Positions 1-9,363 of a DNA stretch of 60,488 bases are shown piece by piece. The stretch spans positions 1-60,488 of the forward strand of contig JAEZKP010000066.1 of assembly GCA_023436145.1 (NCBI GenBank), given 5' to 3'. The translations under genes were made by a program, and so were the position numbers. Position 1 is the first letter of the stretch; every line of letters starts with the position of its first letter. This DNA is from Fibrobacterota bacterium (lineage in GTDB: Bacteria > Fibrobacterota > Chitinivibrionia > Chitinivibrionales > Chitinispirillaceae). Below the pieces are notes generated by a model. It did no database searches. It was not told the origin of the DNA and saw nothing but the letters and a program-made list of their open reading frames with translations.

Positions 1-402
1 CCTTGGCTCCCCTCCAATTTCCCCGGAGGTGAAATCCTTCTTAGTAAAGGAATCACCTCTGGGGGGATTACCTCCGGCAGCCTCAGATTTCTCTGTTAGA
101 GTGAGTGGATTTTCTTCTTCGAAGAGAAGTCGCCTGAAGAAGTCTGTATTTCAACATGTATTCTACAGTGATGAAAATGATGTGGGTTTATAAGTCATTT
201 GGAAAAATTCGTTCACTGGCCGGAATCTGATTTTTCGGGTTAGTCCGTGGCTTCCTTCCAATTTCCCCGGAGGTGAAATCCTTCTTAGTAAAGGAATCAC
301 CTCTGGGGGGATTACCTCCGGTAGCCTCTGATTTCTCAGTTAGAGTGAGTGGATTTTCTCCTTCGAAAAAAATATCACCGAAAGAAGTCTGGTTTTCATT
401 AT
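1..402. repeat. Two direct copies of a ~158-bp repeat, period 244 bp, each with a long hairpin
   Basis: Bases 1-158 and 245-402 are copies of the same sequence with a constant 244-base offset. They are nearly identical over the first ~120 bases and drift after that. Each copy holds an inverted repeat: CCGGAGGTGA-type arms at about 23-39 pair with AAGGAATCACCTC at 47-59. A second ACCTCCGG at about 69-76 can compete for the same left arm, so two alternative folds are possible. The equivalents in copy 2 lie about 267-320. No reading frame covers the region. The first copy begins at the window edge, so the array may extend to the left. It could be an intergenic mobile palindromic element, or a structured RNA duplicated in tandem. 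Confidence 0.85.
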
Positions 403-447
403 ATGTTGAGCTGGAGAAAAGCTCTACACGAATCTATCCCATTAAAG

Positions 448-453
448 TATAAT
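448..453 (+). promoter_or_regulatory. Possible -10 box of the kinase operon
   Basis: A perfect TATAAT lies 56 bases before the kinase start codon. No good -35 hexamer is visible 16-18 bases upstream, so this is only a weak promoter candidate. Confidence 0.25.
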
Positions 454-509
454 GGCCATAGGGAAGACACGGGTTTTCTTCTATATAATTAAGATATCTG
501 GTATTACTT

Positions 510-1412
510 ATGAGTGACCGAAACAGTTCAGATATATCCAATCCGGAAATGTATGTTGGTAGAGATGTGTGCGGGATTACTCTGGTTGAGTTTCTGGGCA
601 GGGGGGCAACGGGGTTGGTATATACTGCATACCAGAAATCGTTGAAACGGAAAGTCGCTATTAAACTTTTTCCCAGGAGCTCTATTTCTTCTGCATCTGT
701 GGAAAAATTCAGAACAGAAGCTGAAACAGTGGCGATGCTTAATCATCCCAACGTCGTACCAGTGTTTGACATGGGGGAGACCCCTGATTTCCTCTACATA
801 GTAATGCAGCTGATTGCAGGACAGGATTTGCGGACCATTATTCAGCGTCTCCGGCGTCATCCGGTTCCCTCGCGGCGCACAATCCCCTTACTGGATGCTA
901 TAGACATAATGATATCTGTGCTTGATGCGCTGGGGTATGCGCACAGTCAGCAGGTGATACATCAGGATGTCAAGCCGGCAAACATCATTATAGAAGAGCA
1001 GAACAGAAGACCTTATCTGGTGGATTTTGGTACTGCCAGGACCATTTTTACTGAGCATGGAAGTTCCAGGTTAATCAGTGGTACTCCTTTATATATGGCA
1101 CCCGAGCAGGCTTCCGGAGAGCCAACCGATGCCCGTGCGGATATTTATTCTGCGGGTTTGGTATTGCTTGAAGCAATTTCAGGAACGCTGCCGGTAAACA
1201 AGCTTAAGGGTGAGCAGATGATTAAAATAAAGATCTGTGATCCGGACTCACTCTTTACATGTAAACCATCGCAGCATTTTCCGGCAATAGATAAAGATCT
1301 GGAAGAGATTATATGTAAAGCAACTGCATCTTTACCTTCGGCAAGATACCAGGATTGCAACAGTTTTCGGGATGATCTTTTCTGTTATGTAAAAAGTTAT
1401 GGCAGGCGGTAA
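510..1412 (+). CDS. Soluble Hanks-type serine/threonine protein kinase
   Basis: The 300-residue protein is almost only a kinase domain. The glycine loop GRGATG begins at residue 30, the ATP-binding lysine is K52 in VAIK, the catalytic loop HQDVKPANI is at 151-159, the metal-binding DFG at 172-174, and APE at 197-199. It has no transmembrane helix, PASTA or other sensor domain, so it should be cytoplasmic and depend on a partner for its signal. The usual HRD arginine is replaced by glutamine (HQD). This is typical of kinases that do not need activation-loop phosphorylation, but that consequence is inferred. The next gene follows after 5 bases and is surely co-transcribed, so its product is the obvious partner or substrate. 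Confidence 0.93.
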   Translation: MSDRNSSDISNPEMYVGRDVCGITLVEFLGRGATGLVYTAYQKSLKRKVAIKLFPRSSISSASVEKFRTEAETVAMLNHPNVVPVFDMGETPDFLYIVMQLIAGQDLRTIIQRLRRHPVPSRRTIPLLDAIDIMISVLDALGYAHSQQVIHQDVKPANIIIEEQNRRPYLVDFGTARTIFTEHGSSRLISGTPLYMAPEQASGEPTDARADIYSAGLVLLEAISGTLPVNKLKGEQMIKIKICDPDSLFTCKPSQHFPAIDKDLEEIICKATASLPSARYQDCNSFRDDLFCYVKSYGRR

Positions 1413-1417
1413 ATGTT

Positions 1418-3505
1418 ATGGATCCGGGATCGAATAAAATAGCACAGAACCGGGCGGATCTGCTTGCCCGTCTTTTCAATGTTACAATGAACAGTGCACT
1501 GCTTTACAATGGAAGCCATCCTACAACCCTGAAAAACATACTTTCATTACATAAGGATCTTTCAGAGATACTGAGCCAGTGTGAGACTGTTTCTCTTATC
1601 ATAAATAGAGACAATCTCTTTGTGGAGGAGTGGCCGGTAGCGGAAGCCATCAATACCCGAAGACTGGTTCAGCAGTTTATCAGAACCGGTATCTTTTCGG
1701 TAACTTTTTGTAATGGTTTAAGTTTGCAGCAACTGCAAATCTTTATTAATGCTGCATCTGATATGGGAAATGATGTATCTGCAGAGAGTATTACCAGTTT
1801 ACTGCTTAATGAAATGATAACCACTATCAGAATAAACTATGTACGATTCGGAAAAATCCTTTCTGGTCAGAAAAATGATTGCTCAGAACATGACAATGCT
1901 GATAGACCTGTAAAGATCAGCAGCATTGATAGCCCAAACAAACGGGAAATTAATAAAATATTGACTGCGGCAATAGAAGAATCTGATTCATCTGAAAATG
2001 CCCTGAGGTTAGTCAGTAATTTAAAGAGTGAGATTCAATCGGCACAGCCCCTTGCCCTTAATTCCATGCTGGATATCTTTAACGAGATCAGAATGGGTCT
2101 TGCAGAGGCTGTTGAAATCGGAAAAATAAATGGCAAGCGTATCAGCACGGTCGACAACCTTTCATCACAGCTTGATGAACTTACCCGTCAAACCGTTTTA
2201 AAACTGATAAAGGAAGAGTACGATGGCGGTGCTGTATCAGTAAAAAGACTGGCCCAGATTATCTGCAGATTGCTTCCTGACATAAATGAGATCAGGAAAT
2301 TGCTGCCAGATATCAAAATATTATTGACAGAGGAAGGTATGTCTCTGGCTGATTACCTGCAGCTGATAAAACTGCTCAATGTGGAGATTGACAGTGAATC
2401 ACTGGCTGATTCTCTGAGCGGGGCTGCAGAAAAGGTAGGTGTCACAGTAACCGACATCATCGATGCCTTCAGGAAAGAACCAGATGATGCTGCCAGACTT
2501 ATTTTACTGGCCTCCGAAATCCGCCAAGGGGCTCAGGCTGACGATCTGCAGCTGTCTAATTTCCTTACTGAGTACATCGAAAAGACCAGTAAAGCACTTG
2601 CCCTGCAATCCGGAAAAATAGACAGGCAAGGTACTAAAACTATACGAATGATACTATCTCAGCTTGAAGAACAGCTTATGCAAAAATTGCATAATTGCGG
2701 GGTTCAGACAGAAGTTCTTCAGGCTGTGAAAAGAACACTCTCTGAAAATTTCGAGTCCGCTTTCGATTCAGTCACTATGGAATGGATCTTATCGGTGTGT
2801 ACCGGTAAAAATCCTGATGAGCTGGAATCAATAATCTCCGGTATGATTGAACACCAGTCGCAACTGGCAAGAATTCAGGATACTCTTTCTGAATCATTGC
2901 TGTCAAATGGGTTTAAATCTGAAAATATACAGAAGATTATATCTCAACTGGCATGTAAAGATAATGGTGAAAATAAGGTGCTGACACTGCCATCGGCTGC
3001 ACTTTCATCCAATAATATGCTGTTTCTTCTTAACAGAGAAATTAACCAGCACAAAAGATATGGAACACCATTTTCAACAATGCTATACACTGTAGAGAAA
3101 GCGGGTGACCCAAAGGATTTAAAGTCATTGACCGAGGAAGACAAGAAAAACCTGATACCGCAGCTTTTTCAGTTCATTAAAAAATACCTCCGGGAGACTG
3201 ATCTTCTGGGTACTACTGGTGTACCTCAGATATATAGTCTTTTTTCCATTATGACCATGACCGGTTTTGAGGGGGCAAAGATTGTGAGAGACCGCATTAT
3301 TAAGGGTTTGGAAAAGAAAAAATTCAACCTTAATAAAAACCAGGTATCCATCGAAGTGACTATTTCAATCACTGTTCCTGAAAAACAGAACATTAAGGAT
3401 CTGCGTACTTATCTGAATGCGGTAAAATTAAATCATCAGACCGGTTCTGGTCCGGGTTTACCAGATGTAAAAAAGGAGCACCAGAGTAAAGTTACAAAAC
3501 CGTGA
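1418..3505 (+). CDS. Large helical protein with a degenerate C-terminal GGDEF-like domain
   Basis: This 695-residue protein has no signal peptide. Residues ~10-125 resemble the N-terminal domain found in some HD/HEAT-type signalling proteins: a helical opening, then LIINRDNLFVEEWPV and a gi-x-x-f-x-x-gl segment. The middle (~150-520) is helical and Leu/Glu/Lys rich. Residues ~530-665 read like a diguanylate cyclase fold: LLNREINQHKRYGTPFS, then LRETDLLG and EGAKIVRDRIIKGL, ending in VSIEVTISITV. Where GGDEF should be, the sequence is GVPQIYSLF, so catalytic activity is very unlikely. The domain probably serves as a binding or dimerisation module. It is coupled to the kinase gene 5 bases upstream, suggesting a kinase-regulated scaffold. 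The function is inferred; the fold assignment is moderately firm. Confidence 0.75.
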   Translation: MDPGSNKIAQNRADLLARLFNVTMNSALLYNGSHPTTLKNILSLHKDLSEILSQCETVSLIINRDNLFVEEWPVAEAINTRRLVQQFIRTGIFSVTFCNGLSLQQLQIFINAASDMGNDVSAESITSLLLNEMITTIRINYVRFGKILSGQKNDCSEHDNADRPVKISSIDSPNKREINKILTAAIEESDSSENALRLVSNLKSEIQSAQPLALNSMLDIFNEIRMGLAEAVEIGKINGKRISTVDNLSSQLDELTRQTVLKLIKEEYDGGAVSVKRLAQIICRLLPDINEIRKLLPDIKILLTEEGMSLADYLQLIKLLNVEIDSESLADSLSGAAEKVGVTVTDIIDAFRKEPDDAARLILLASEIRQGAQADDLQLSNFLTEYIEKTSKALALQSGKIDRQGTKTIRMILSQLEEQLMQKLHNCGVQTEVLQAVKRTLSENFESAFDSVTMEWILSVCTGKNPDELESIISGMIEHQSQLARIQDTLSESLLSNGFKSENIQKIISQLACKDNGENKVLTLPSAALSSNNMLFLLNREINQHKRYGTPFSTMLYTVEKAGDPKDLKSLTEEDKKNLIPQLFQFIKKYLRETDLLGTTGVPQIYSLFSIMTMTGFEGAKIVRDRIIKGLEKKKFNLNKNQVSIEVTISITVPEKQNIKDLRTYLNAVKLNHQTGSGPGLPDVKKEHQSKVTKP

Positions 3506-3677
3506 AACAAAAAACCTTAACGGCAAATTATATTTAACCTTGGAAGACAATTCTTTGAACGTATCATCCTGCAGAGAGATTGCTGCTCTATGGGATTTTG
3601 AGGTTCATCACCAAAGAATTGCATGGTTTGGATTCAAGCCAGGCTGGTTCGATCTGCCGGGGAGGTATCAAACGGGT

Positions 3678-4079
3678 ATGTTTGCACGATTGTTATTGCT
3701 TTTCACTGTTTTGCCTTTGATCGAATTAGTTATTCTAATTCAAATTGGAACAAGAATTGGAGCTTTCAGCACTGTGCTCGTGGTGATTGCCACCGCTATA
3801 ATTGGTGCTAGTCTGGCGCGAATTCAGGGAATCAACACTCTAAAGCGAATACGGCTGAGTCTTTCTGAGGGAAGAATACCAGCAGACGAGCTTTTGGATG
3901 CATTTTTGATCTTTTTGGCAGGGCTATTACTGGTAGCCCCCGGATTTTTAACCGATCTGAGTGGCATTCTTCTTTTGATTCCCTGGGGGCGCAATAGGAT
4001 CAAACAATGGATGAGAAGGAAAATGCAGCAATGGATAAACAGAGGGGGCGGACCGACCAATTTCAGAGTCGGCATTTAA
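3678..4079 (+). CDS. fxsA: FxsA family membrane protein
   Basis: A 133-residue membrane protein of the FxsA family (suppressor of F exclusion of phage T7 in E. coli; cellular role otherwise unclear). The family pattern is clear: an N-terminal hydrophobic stretch (LLLLFTVLPLIELVILIQIG), a second helix ending in IIGASLARIQG, a polar stretch with RIPADELLDAFLI, and a third helix LAGLLLVAPGFLTDLSGIL before a basic tail. The frame is open upstream to a TTG at 3540, but that extension lacks family similarity. ATG 3678 has a GGGGAGG ribosome site at about 3659-3665, so I chose it. It lies behind the kinase pair with a gap of 172 bases. Confidence 0.85.
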   Translation: MFARLLLLFTVLPLIELVILIQIGTRIGAFSTVLVVIATAIIGASLARIQGINTLKRIRLSLSEGRIPADELLDAFLIFLAGLLLVAPGFLTDLSGILLLIPWGRNRIKQWMRRKMQQWINRGGGPTNFRVGI

Positions 4080-4232
4080 ACCTTTAATCAGCCGAATCTT
4101 TGGATACAGCTACCGCCTGGAGATATTTTATCTGTGAATAGCACATAGCTCATAAGCAGCTATATAGACGTTTAAGATTAATTTGTCGGTTTTTTAAAGA
4201 AAATCATCAACAAGACTGATGAAAAACAGATC

Positions 4233-6059
4233 ATGGAAACTACCGAATCATCCGGAAAAACAGAGGTGAATAAGCTTTCTCCGGATATACCAGATTCGCA
4301 ATCAAGAACCGGAGAACCACTATCGATTGATGAGCTGATCGATAGTGCATTAGTCCATTGTGAGAGGCTTCCTCACTCCTGTGATAGCTATGTGCTGCAG
4401 ATAAAAGAACTGCGTAACCGCCTTTCCAGAGGACAGCTTCATCTGGCGGTGCTGGGCCAGTTTAACCGGGGGAAAAGCACTTTTATCAATGCATTGATAA
4501 AACAGAAAATATTACCTACATCAGTTCTGCCGGTAACATCCGTACCTACTTACATCTCCTACGATGATTGCCTGAGTTGTAGGGTCAGGTTTTTAAATAA
4601 TAAACCGGATCTTGTTGTGAAACAGTCTATCGATAACATAATGGCCACGCTCACAAAATTTGTGGCAGAGGAAAATAACCCCAAAAATCAGTACTGTGTC
4701 AGAGATGTTCAGATCGGCTGCCCCAGCCCCATTTTGCAAAATGGGACGATGCTTATCGACACTCCAGGATTCGGTTCTACTTATGTACACAACACCCGTA
4801 CCGCCCTTGACGCTCTGGTCGATTGTGATGCGGCGCTGTTTTTACTCAGCGCTGATCCTCCAATGACTCAGACCGAGATTGAGTTTTTAAAACAGGTGCA
4901 GCAATATGTTCCCCGCATTTTTTTCATTCTTAATAAAATCGATCTTCTGAATGGTAAAGATATCGAAAAGGTCGACCATTTTATCCGTCAGATGCTGATA
5001 AGCCGGCTGGAGTATTCATCTGATGTAAAACTGTTCCATGTATGTGCTGCAAAAGCGGAAAAAGCATCCGAGTGCAGCCTGGAAAATGCTGACTGGGTTG
5101 CCGGAAATATGGAACAGATAAAATCGGAAATCCTGGAGTTTATGATACGGGAGAAATACTTTACATTGTCACAAGCTCTCAATGATAAACTCAAAGATGC
5201 TTTTGATGGAATAATAAATTCCCTGCATAAGGATATTGATGATTTCAAGTCTCCGCTGGAATTACTTCAAAAGGAAAGCCATGAGCTCTCTTCTCAGTTT
5301 GAAACCATAAAAAAAAGTATGGAGAAAGAGCTTAGGCTGATCGGGATCGAAAAGGATGCAGTGTTTAAATTTATAAGCGAAAAATTCAGCTCACATAAGG
5401 AACAGATGGAAAAACAGGTATTTGCCCATCTGGACAATCTGCTTAATAATTCTTCCGGAAGCCTGGCCTGGATTCAGGGCCTGGCAACTGCTGTGAGTGC
5501 TTATATCACCGATAGTTTCTCTCATCTGCTGGTCACCATGATTGCACAAGTGAATAAGCCGGTTCGCAAAGCAGCTTCACTTCACAGCAGAGAATATGAG
5601 AATATTGCCGATTCTGTGCAAAAATTTGTTCTCGGTGCAAATCGCAAGTCGTTTTTCCTGGAAAAACTGGAAAATATGGAAATTGCTCTTGAAGAAACAT
5701 GGAAAGCGGAAAGCTTGTCTGGAAAGCTGGATATCAGGTTTTCCTGGAGCGACCATCTCAGAAACCGTCAGGCAAAAGCCAACCGTATCCGGCAGAAATG
5801 GGATAACACCATAAAGCAATCAATTGGCGCTGATTTCGATGCCCTGGAAACTCATCTTAAACAGATTGTTGAGGGGGTTTTCGAAAAATTAAAATCAGTT
5901 CTTTCTGAAGAGTACTTTTTCCTTTCACAGGACCTGGACAGTATGGTGGAGAAAAAAGAAACTGCCATCAAGGAGCGGCTTAATAGAAAAGATAACCCTG
6001 TGGAGTCACTGGAAAAATTGTCTGCAGCTTTTTCCAGACTTAAGAGTGAACTTTTCTAA
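4233..6059 (+). CDS. Bacterial dynamin-family GTPase
   Basis: A 608-residue dynamin-like GTPase. The P-loop GQFNRGKST spans residues 75-83, G2 is probably the threonine in LPVTSVPT, G3 is DTPGFGS from residue 176, and G4 is NKID at 234-237. The C-terminal 350 residues are long helices (stalk/trunk type) with a more hydrophobic stretch at about 410-440 (LAWIQGLATAVSAYI) that could be a membrane-binding paddle. Bacterial dynamins bind and remodel membranes or act in membrane repair; which applies here cannot be read from the sequence. It stands alone, whereas many bacterial dynamins come in pairs. It is convergent with the flavoprotein gene that ends at 6192. Confidence 0.9.
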   Translation: METTESSGKTEVNKLSPDIPDSQSRTGEPLSIDELIDSALVHCERLPHSCDSYVLQIKELRNRLSRGQLHLAVLGQFNRGKSTFINALIKQKILPTSVLPVTSVPTYISYDDCLSCRVRFLNNKPDLVVKQSIDNIMATLTKFVAEENNPKNQYCVRDVQIGCPSPILQNGTMLIDTPGFGSTYVHNTRTALDALVDCDAALFLLSADPPMTQTEIEFLKQVQQYVPRIFFILNKIDLLNGKDIEKVDHFIRQMLISRLEYSSDVKLFHVCAAKAEKASECSLENADWVAGNMEQIKSEILEFMIREKYFTLSQALNDKLKDAFDGIINSLHKDIDDFKSPLELLQKESHELSSQFETIKKSMEKELRLIGIEKDAVFKFISEKFSSHKEQMEKQVFAHLDNLLNNSSGSLAWIQGLATAVSAYITDSFSHLLVTMIAQVNKPVRKAASLHSREYENIADSVQKFVLGANRKSFFLEKLENMEIALEETWKAESLSGKLDIRFSWSDHLRNRQAKANRIRQKWDNTIKQSIGADFDALETHLKQIVEGVFEKLKSVLSEEYFFLSQDLDSMVEKKETAIKERLNRKDNPVESLEKLSAAFSRLKSELF

Positions 6060-6191
6060 TAATAATCAGATTCATCCGTCAAACCGGGTTGTTTTATCGG
6101 CATTCATCCGAAATATTGGCAAATATAGATTTCCATTTTCCAAAGTAGGTTAATTGCAGTAGTCTGCTTTGGAGTATATATAGAGAATTTT

Positions 6192-7403
6192 TCAGGTAAC
6201 CGCAGCTTCAAGCAAAATTCTTGGTACTTCAAATAGCAACCGCTTACCAGGGTGCGTGCCTTTATAATCACCGTTGACCAGATCAAAGATGATATTGGAG
6301 AGAGATTTACTGCGACGGGCATAACGGATGATATTATCCAATAGCGCTGGTTTACCAAATCTCCTCTGAGGGTTACTGATGCGCATAAACTCTTTACCGT
6401 ACTCCTCTTTCCATAAAGAATCGTATAGACGCAGGTCAGAGGCAAGAATCGCCTGGGAGGCCAGGTCCGCTGACCAGAGCGCATGCAACACACCTCGTCC
6501 AGTTACCGGATTCACATGCCCGGCTGCATTACCGATAAGAATCCAGTTGTTACCGGTGCAGGGTTGTTTGAAAAAATCTGGAGAGCTGGCCTGTGGAATC
6601 AGTGCACTCCACATCCGGTAAGGATGAAGTTCTTTACATTCGGATGACAGGAAATCATCCAGATCATTCTTTATCCCTTTGGAATGGCTAAGGGTATCGG
6701 TGATACCGATGATATAATGGTCTTTTGTTCCATTAATCCACAAAAAGCCGTTACGATGGTTGAAAAATTTCATCAGTGACCATTTTTCCAGGAAACCTCT
6801 GGCATAATAACCCATACTAATGGCCAGTTCTTCTTTCTGAAAAGAGTTTAGAACAGTCTTTCGTACGATGCTGTGCACTCCATCGGCACCCACCAGGATA
6901 TGAGCCAGAAATTCCCGTTTGGGAGTCCTGATTTTCCATAATCCTTGTTCTCTGTAAATAGAGGTTACTCTTTCGGGAACGTAAATGGCACCGTTATCAA
7001 TTGCCATATCAATCAGAAGACGGTGAATCTGGGATCTGGAAATTGATGTAAAGCGATCATTGTATTGATCGTCAAAGATGGTTTTGTGACCTGAAGGAGA
7101 GATAAGATGCAGCCGGTTAACCGGTTGACTCTTTAAGGCTGCCTGTTTAATAAAAGGATATTTGTTAATTGTTTCCTGATTTACAGTTAAAAAAAATGGA
7201 TCATCACCGGTAGAAGGTTGATCCAATATGACTGGCTTTTTGCCCTGGGAAGCCAGAGCATAGCCCAGATAAGCTCCTGCCGGTCCACCACCCACTATCA
7301 CAGTATCGTAGATTCTGGTGTAACGTTTGGAGGAGGAAGGCACAAAAGAAGCTATACCGATTAAATCGGCTTTTGAAGAGATCAATTTTTCTGCAGTAAC
7401 CAT
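6192..7403 (-). CDS. FAD-dependent oxidoreductase, geranylgeranyl reductase family
   Basis: A 403-residue flavoprotein of the geranylgeranyl-reductase/PHBH-like group. The dinucleotide-binding motif GGGPAG is at residues 38-43, followed by the beta-strand end VILDQ. The second FAD motif, GNAAGHVNPVTGRG, starts at residue 291. Members reduce isoprenoid double bonds or hydroxylate aromatic substrates; the substrate here is unknown. The frame stays open 15 codons upstream, but ATG 7403 is preceded by AAGGAG about 10 bases away, so this start is preferred. The ~30 residues before the Rossmann fold are unusually long and polar. The gene is monocistronic on its strand. Confidence 0.85.
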   Translation of the reverse strand: MVTAEKLISSKADLIGIASFVPSSSKRYTRIYDTVIVGGGPAGAYLGYALASQGKKPVILDQPSTGDDPFFLTVNQETINKYPFIKQAALKSQPVNRLHLISPSGHKTIFDDQYNDRFTSISRSQIHRLLIDMAIDNGAIYVPERVTSIYREQGLWKIRTPKREFLAHILVGADGVHSIVRKTVLNSFQKEELAISMGYYARGFLEKWSLMKFFNHRNGFLWINGTKDHYIIGITDTLSHSKGIKNDLDDFLSSECKELHPYRMWSALIPQASSPDFFKQPCTGNNWILIGNAAGHVNPVTGRGVLHALWSADLASQAILASDLRLYDSLWKEEYGKEFMRISNPQRRFGKPALLDNIIRYARRSKSLSNIIFDLVNGDYKGTHPGKRLLFEVPRILLEAAVT

Positions 7404-7851
7404 AAGGATCGTTCTCCTTATTAGTTTCGGTTGAAAGGGTAGGCCCAATATAGAAAAACAAATACTATGCCATGGGGAGGATTTAAGGGGAATGCTCTGG
7501 AAATAGAGAGAAAGCTATGAATAAAATGCAGTTTATGGATGAAGAAAAATTTGTAATCTTTGTTTTTGAGAATCGATTTCGGAAATGAAAAAATTAAGGG
7601 TTATAAACCGAAAGGATCCGTAAATGGAAAACCCTGGTTCAGAAGTTTTATAACATTCCTCATATGCACAGGGATTACCCGATCTTCATACCCATAATGG
7701 TTTTAAAATTTTCAACTTACCTGTCTGTGATTGTCAATAAAGCAGTTACCGGCATTTCCTCAATGGCAGATTCCGAGGTATGTTATACCTCTCTTATCTC
7801 TTTATGTCTTTTGTAACAACCCTGTATTGAATTAACATTATGATATTAACT
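7404..7851. other. Intergenic region, one perfect inverted repeat
   Basis: No gene is visible in this 448-base stretch. The only clear structure is GAGGTAT-GTT-ATACCTC at 7775-7791 (7-bp perfect arms). It could be an operator or a short hairpin downstream of the minus-strand secreted-protein gene; there is no T-tract on that strand to call a terminator. Confidence 0.5.
7775..7791. promoter_or_regulatory. Perfect 7-bp inverted repeat (operator-like)
   Basis: GAGGTAT, a 3-base spacer, then ATACCTC. It is placed between two minus-strand genes, 61 bases past the end of the secreted protein gene. Its function is unknown. Confidence 0.35.
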
Positions 7852-8988
7852 CTACCTGGTGATAAAATTTCTACACAAAAGCTCAGAACCAATCTTTATC
7901 CGGCATAAATAAGTACCAGCATTGACCTGACGACCTTTGTGGTCGGCTCCGTTCCAGGCTATGGTGTAGGTTCCGGCTCCCAGAAATGAAATCGAAAGCG
8001 AACGGATCAGTTTGCCGCTCAACGAAAACAGCTCACAGCTGCCTTCCCCGGATAAAGAGTTGTCAGCAACTTTTATAACCAGTAAATTCCCATTTGCCTT
8101 TGATGGACTCAGAAGTCTGACTGCAGGGGCTTTTCTTTCTGCATCAGACTGCTGTTTGTTAACTGAAACCGGAAGGTATTGAATCGAAATTGAGTCGTCT
8201 GTTTCTGGATAGGTGTTTTTTGGTTTTATCAGGTATTCGGTTTGAAAAGTGTTTTTTTTGAATAGCAGAGAATATAAGGAGCAGGTGTCGAGATTGTCTA
8301 TGTAAAACATTCCATAGCCATTTGTTTGTGTTGTTTTTATTAGGGATGATGCTAAGGTCGAATAACAATAAACCATAAAACCGCGAAGCGGTCCTTGGTG
8401 ATGATCAGTCAGAATCGCGCTGATGTATCCCTTGCGAGGTGCTTCTGACTGGCAGGTTGAAACCAGATATTCAGTTCTTGTACAAGGGTAGCTTTCTATA
8501 ACACCATCAAAAAAATCGGAGCAAGTGGTTCTAGTAATGTTAAGAGTGATACTGGTGATTGGTTGTAGCTTTGCAGGCAGAGTCGGGCCACTATAGAGAT
8601 ACTTCACATTTTTAATACCCATCAATATTTTGTATTTCGGCCTGAATTTCAGACCGGGATAGTGTTGTGGTGTAATGAACCCAGTGTTTTTTGCTGTGTC
8701 GATTTGTATCGGAAAGGCACATTGATGCATAGGGCTGTTGTTTGTATCAGGATTTGCGCACCATTCAGGACTTGCGCACCCAAGAGTAATGGTGTCTGTT
8801 TGATTAGGTGTTTTGCCAAAAATTCCTATTTCACTGGTATTGAATTCGATTGTCCAGTGCACCGAATCCTGAAAAAGAACTTTGGTAATTGGCAATGCCT
8901 CTCTAGGGTTGGCGTATGTAAGGGCTGCTGCAAGAAGGAGGGGTATAAAAACAGTGTTACCTGTGCTGATGGCGGTTAGCATTCGCAT
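7852..8988 (-). CDS. Secreted protein with C-terminal FlgD/T9SS-type sorting-like domain
   Basis: A 378-residue exported protein of unknown activity. An N-terminal signal peptide is visible (hydrophobic VFIPLLLAAALTYA before ANPREA). The body is Ser/Thr/Cys-rich and beta-like. The last ~80 residues carry the hallmarks of the Ig-like sorting domain common in Fibrobacterota and Bacteroidota: LFSLSGKLIRSL, then GAGTYTIAWNGADHKG and VNAGTYLCRIKIG, ending in a short basic tail. Start 8988 is supported by an AGGAGA site just upstream. The PorV-like proteins at 19-21.6 kb fit a secretion route for such tails. It has no catalytic motif that I recognise. Confidence 0.8.
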   Translation of the reverse strand: MRMLTAISTGNTVFIPLLLAAALTYANPREALPITKVLFQDSVHWTIEFNTSEIGIFGKTPNQTDTITLGCASPEWCANPDTNNSPMHQCAFPIQIDTAKNTGFITPQHYPGLKFRPKYKILMGIKNVKYLYSGPTLPAKLQPITSITLNITRTTCSDFFDGVIESYPCTRTEYLVSTCQSEAPRKGYISAILTDHHQGPLRGFMVYCYSTLASSLIKTTQTNGYGMFYIDNLDTCSLYSLLFKKNTFQTEYLIKPKNTYPETDDSISIQYLPVSVNKQQSDAERKAPAVRLLSPSKANGNLLVIKVADNSLSGEGSCELFSLSGKLIRSLSISFLGAGTYTIAWNGADHKGRQVNAGTYLCRIKIGSELLCRNFITR

Positions 8989-9219
8989 AACAATTCTCCT
9001 GTTTGAAACTGATGAAGCATGGTTTCCCGAAGCTGCAGTAATTATATCTGTTAATATAATTAAAAATGGTGCGGATGGTGTATTTCAGTCATCCAATCCG
9101 GAATATTTATCACATATGATTCAAAAAATAGAATTCCCAGGCTTTTTGGACCAACTGAAGTGATCTGTTCACGCTCCGCTGAGTCTAAAGTTACTGTTCA
9201 AAATGAATCCTTCACTCCC

Positions 9220-9249
9220 TTAGTCCCGATAATTTCCTATCGGGACTAA
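9220..9249. repeat. Perfect 12-bp stem-loop
   Basis: TTAGTCCCGATA, a 6-base loop, then TATCGGGACTAA. There is no T-tract on either side, so it is probably a palindromic repeat element and not a simple terminator. Confidence 0.75.
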
Positions 9250-9306
9250 ATATGTGTTTCAGAAGGCGGCAAAAGACGTTATTCCCGTATAAGCAGGAGC
9301 GGGAAA

Positions 9307-9363
9307 CCATCTTTTTTTTAAGGATGGATACCCGATAAAGCAACTCGGGCATGACTATTCGGG
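9307..9363. repeat. Cluster of CCATC/GATGG and CCCGA/TCGGG hairpins
   Basis: CCATC (9307-9311) pairs with GATGG (9323-9327) around a T-rich loop. CCCGA (9331-9335) can pair with either TCGGG at 9345-9349 or the one at 9359-9363. This arrangement looks like intergenic palindromic repeats seen scattered in many genomes. Family membership is from memory and unverified. Confidence 0.55.

Noticed and set aside
1..402. CRISPR array
   Set aside because: Only two long repeats with a large period are present; unit size and the spacer-like part do not fit CRISPR, and no cas genes are seen.
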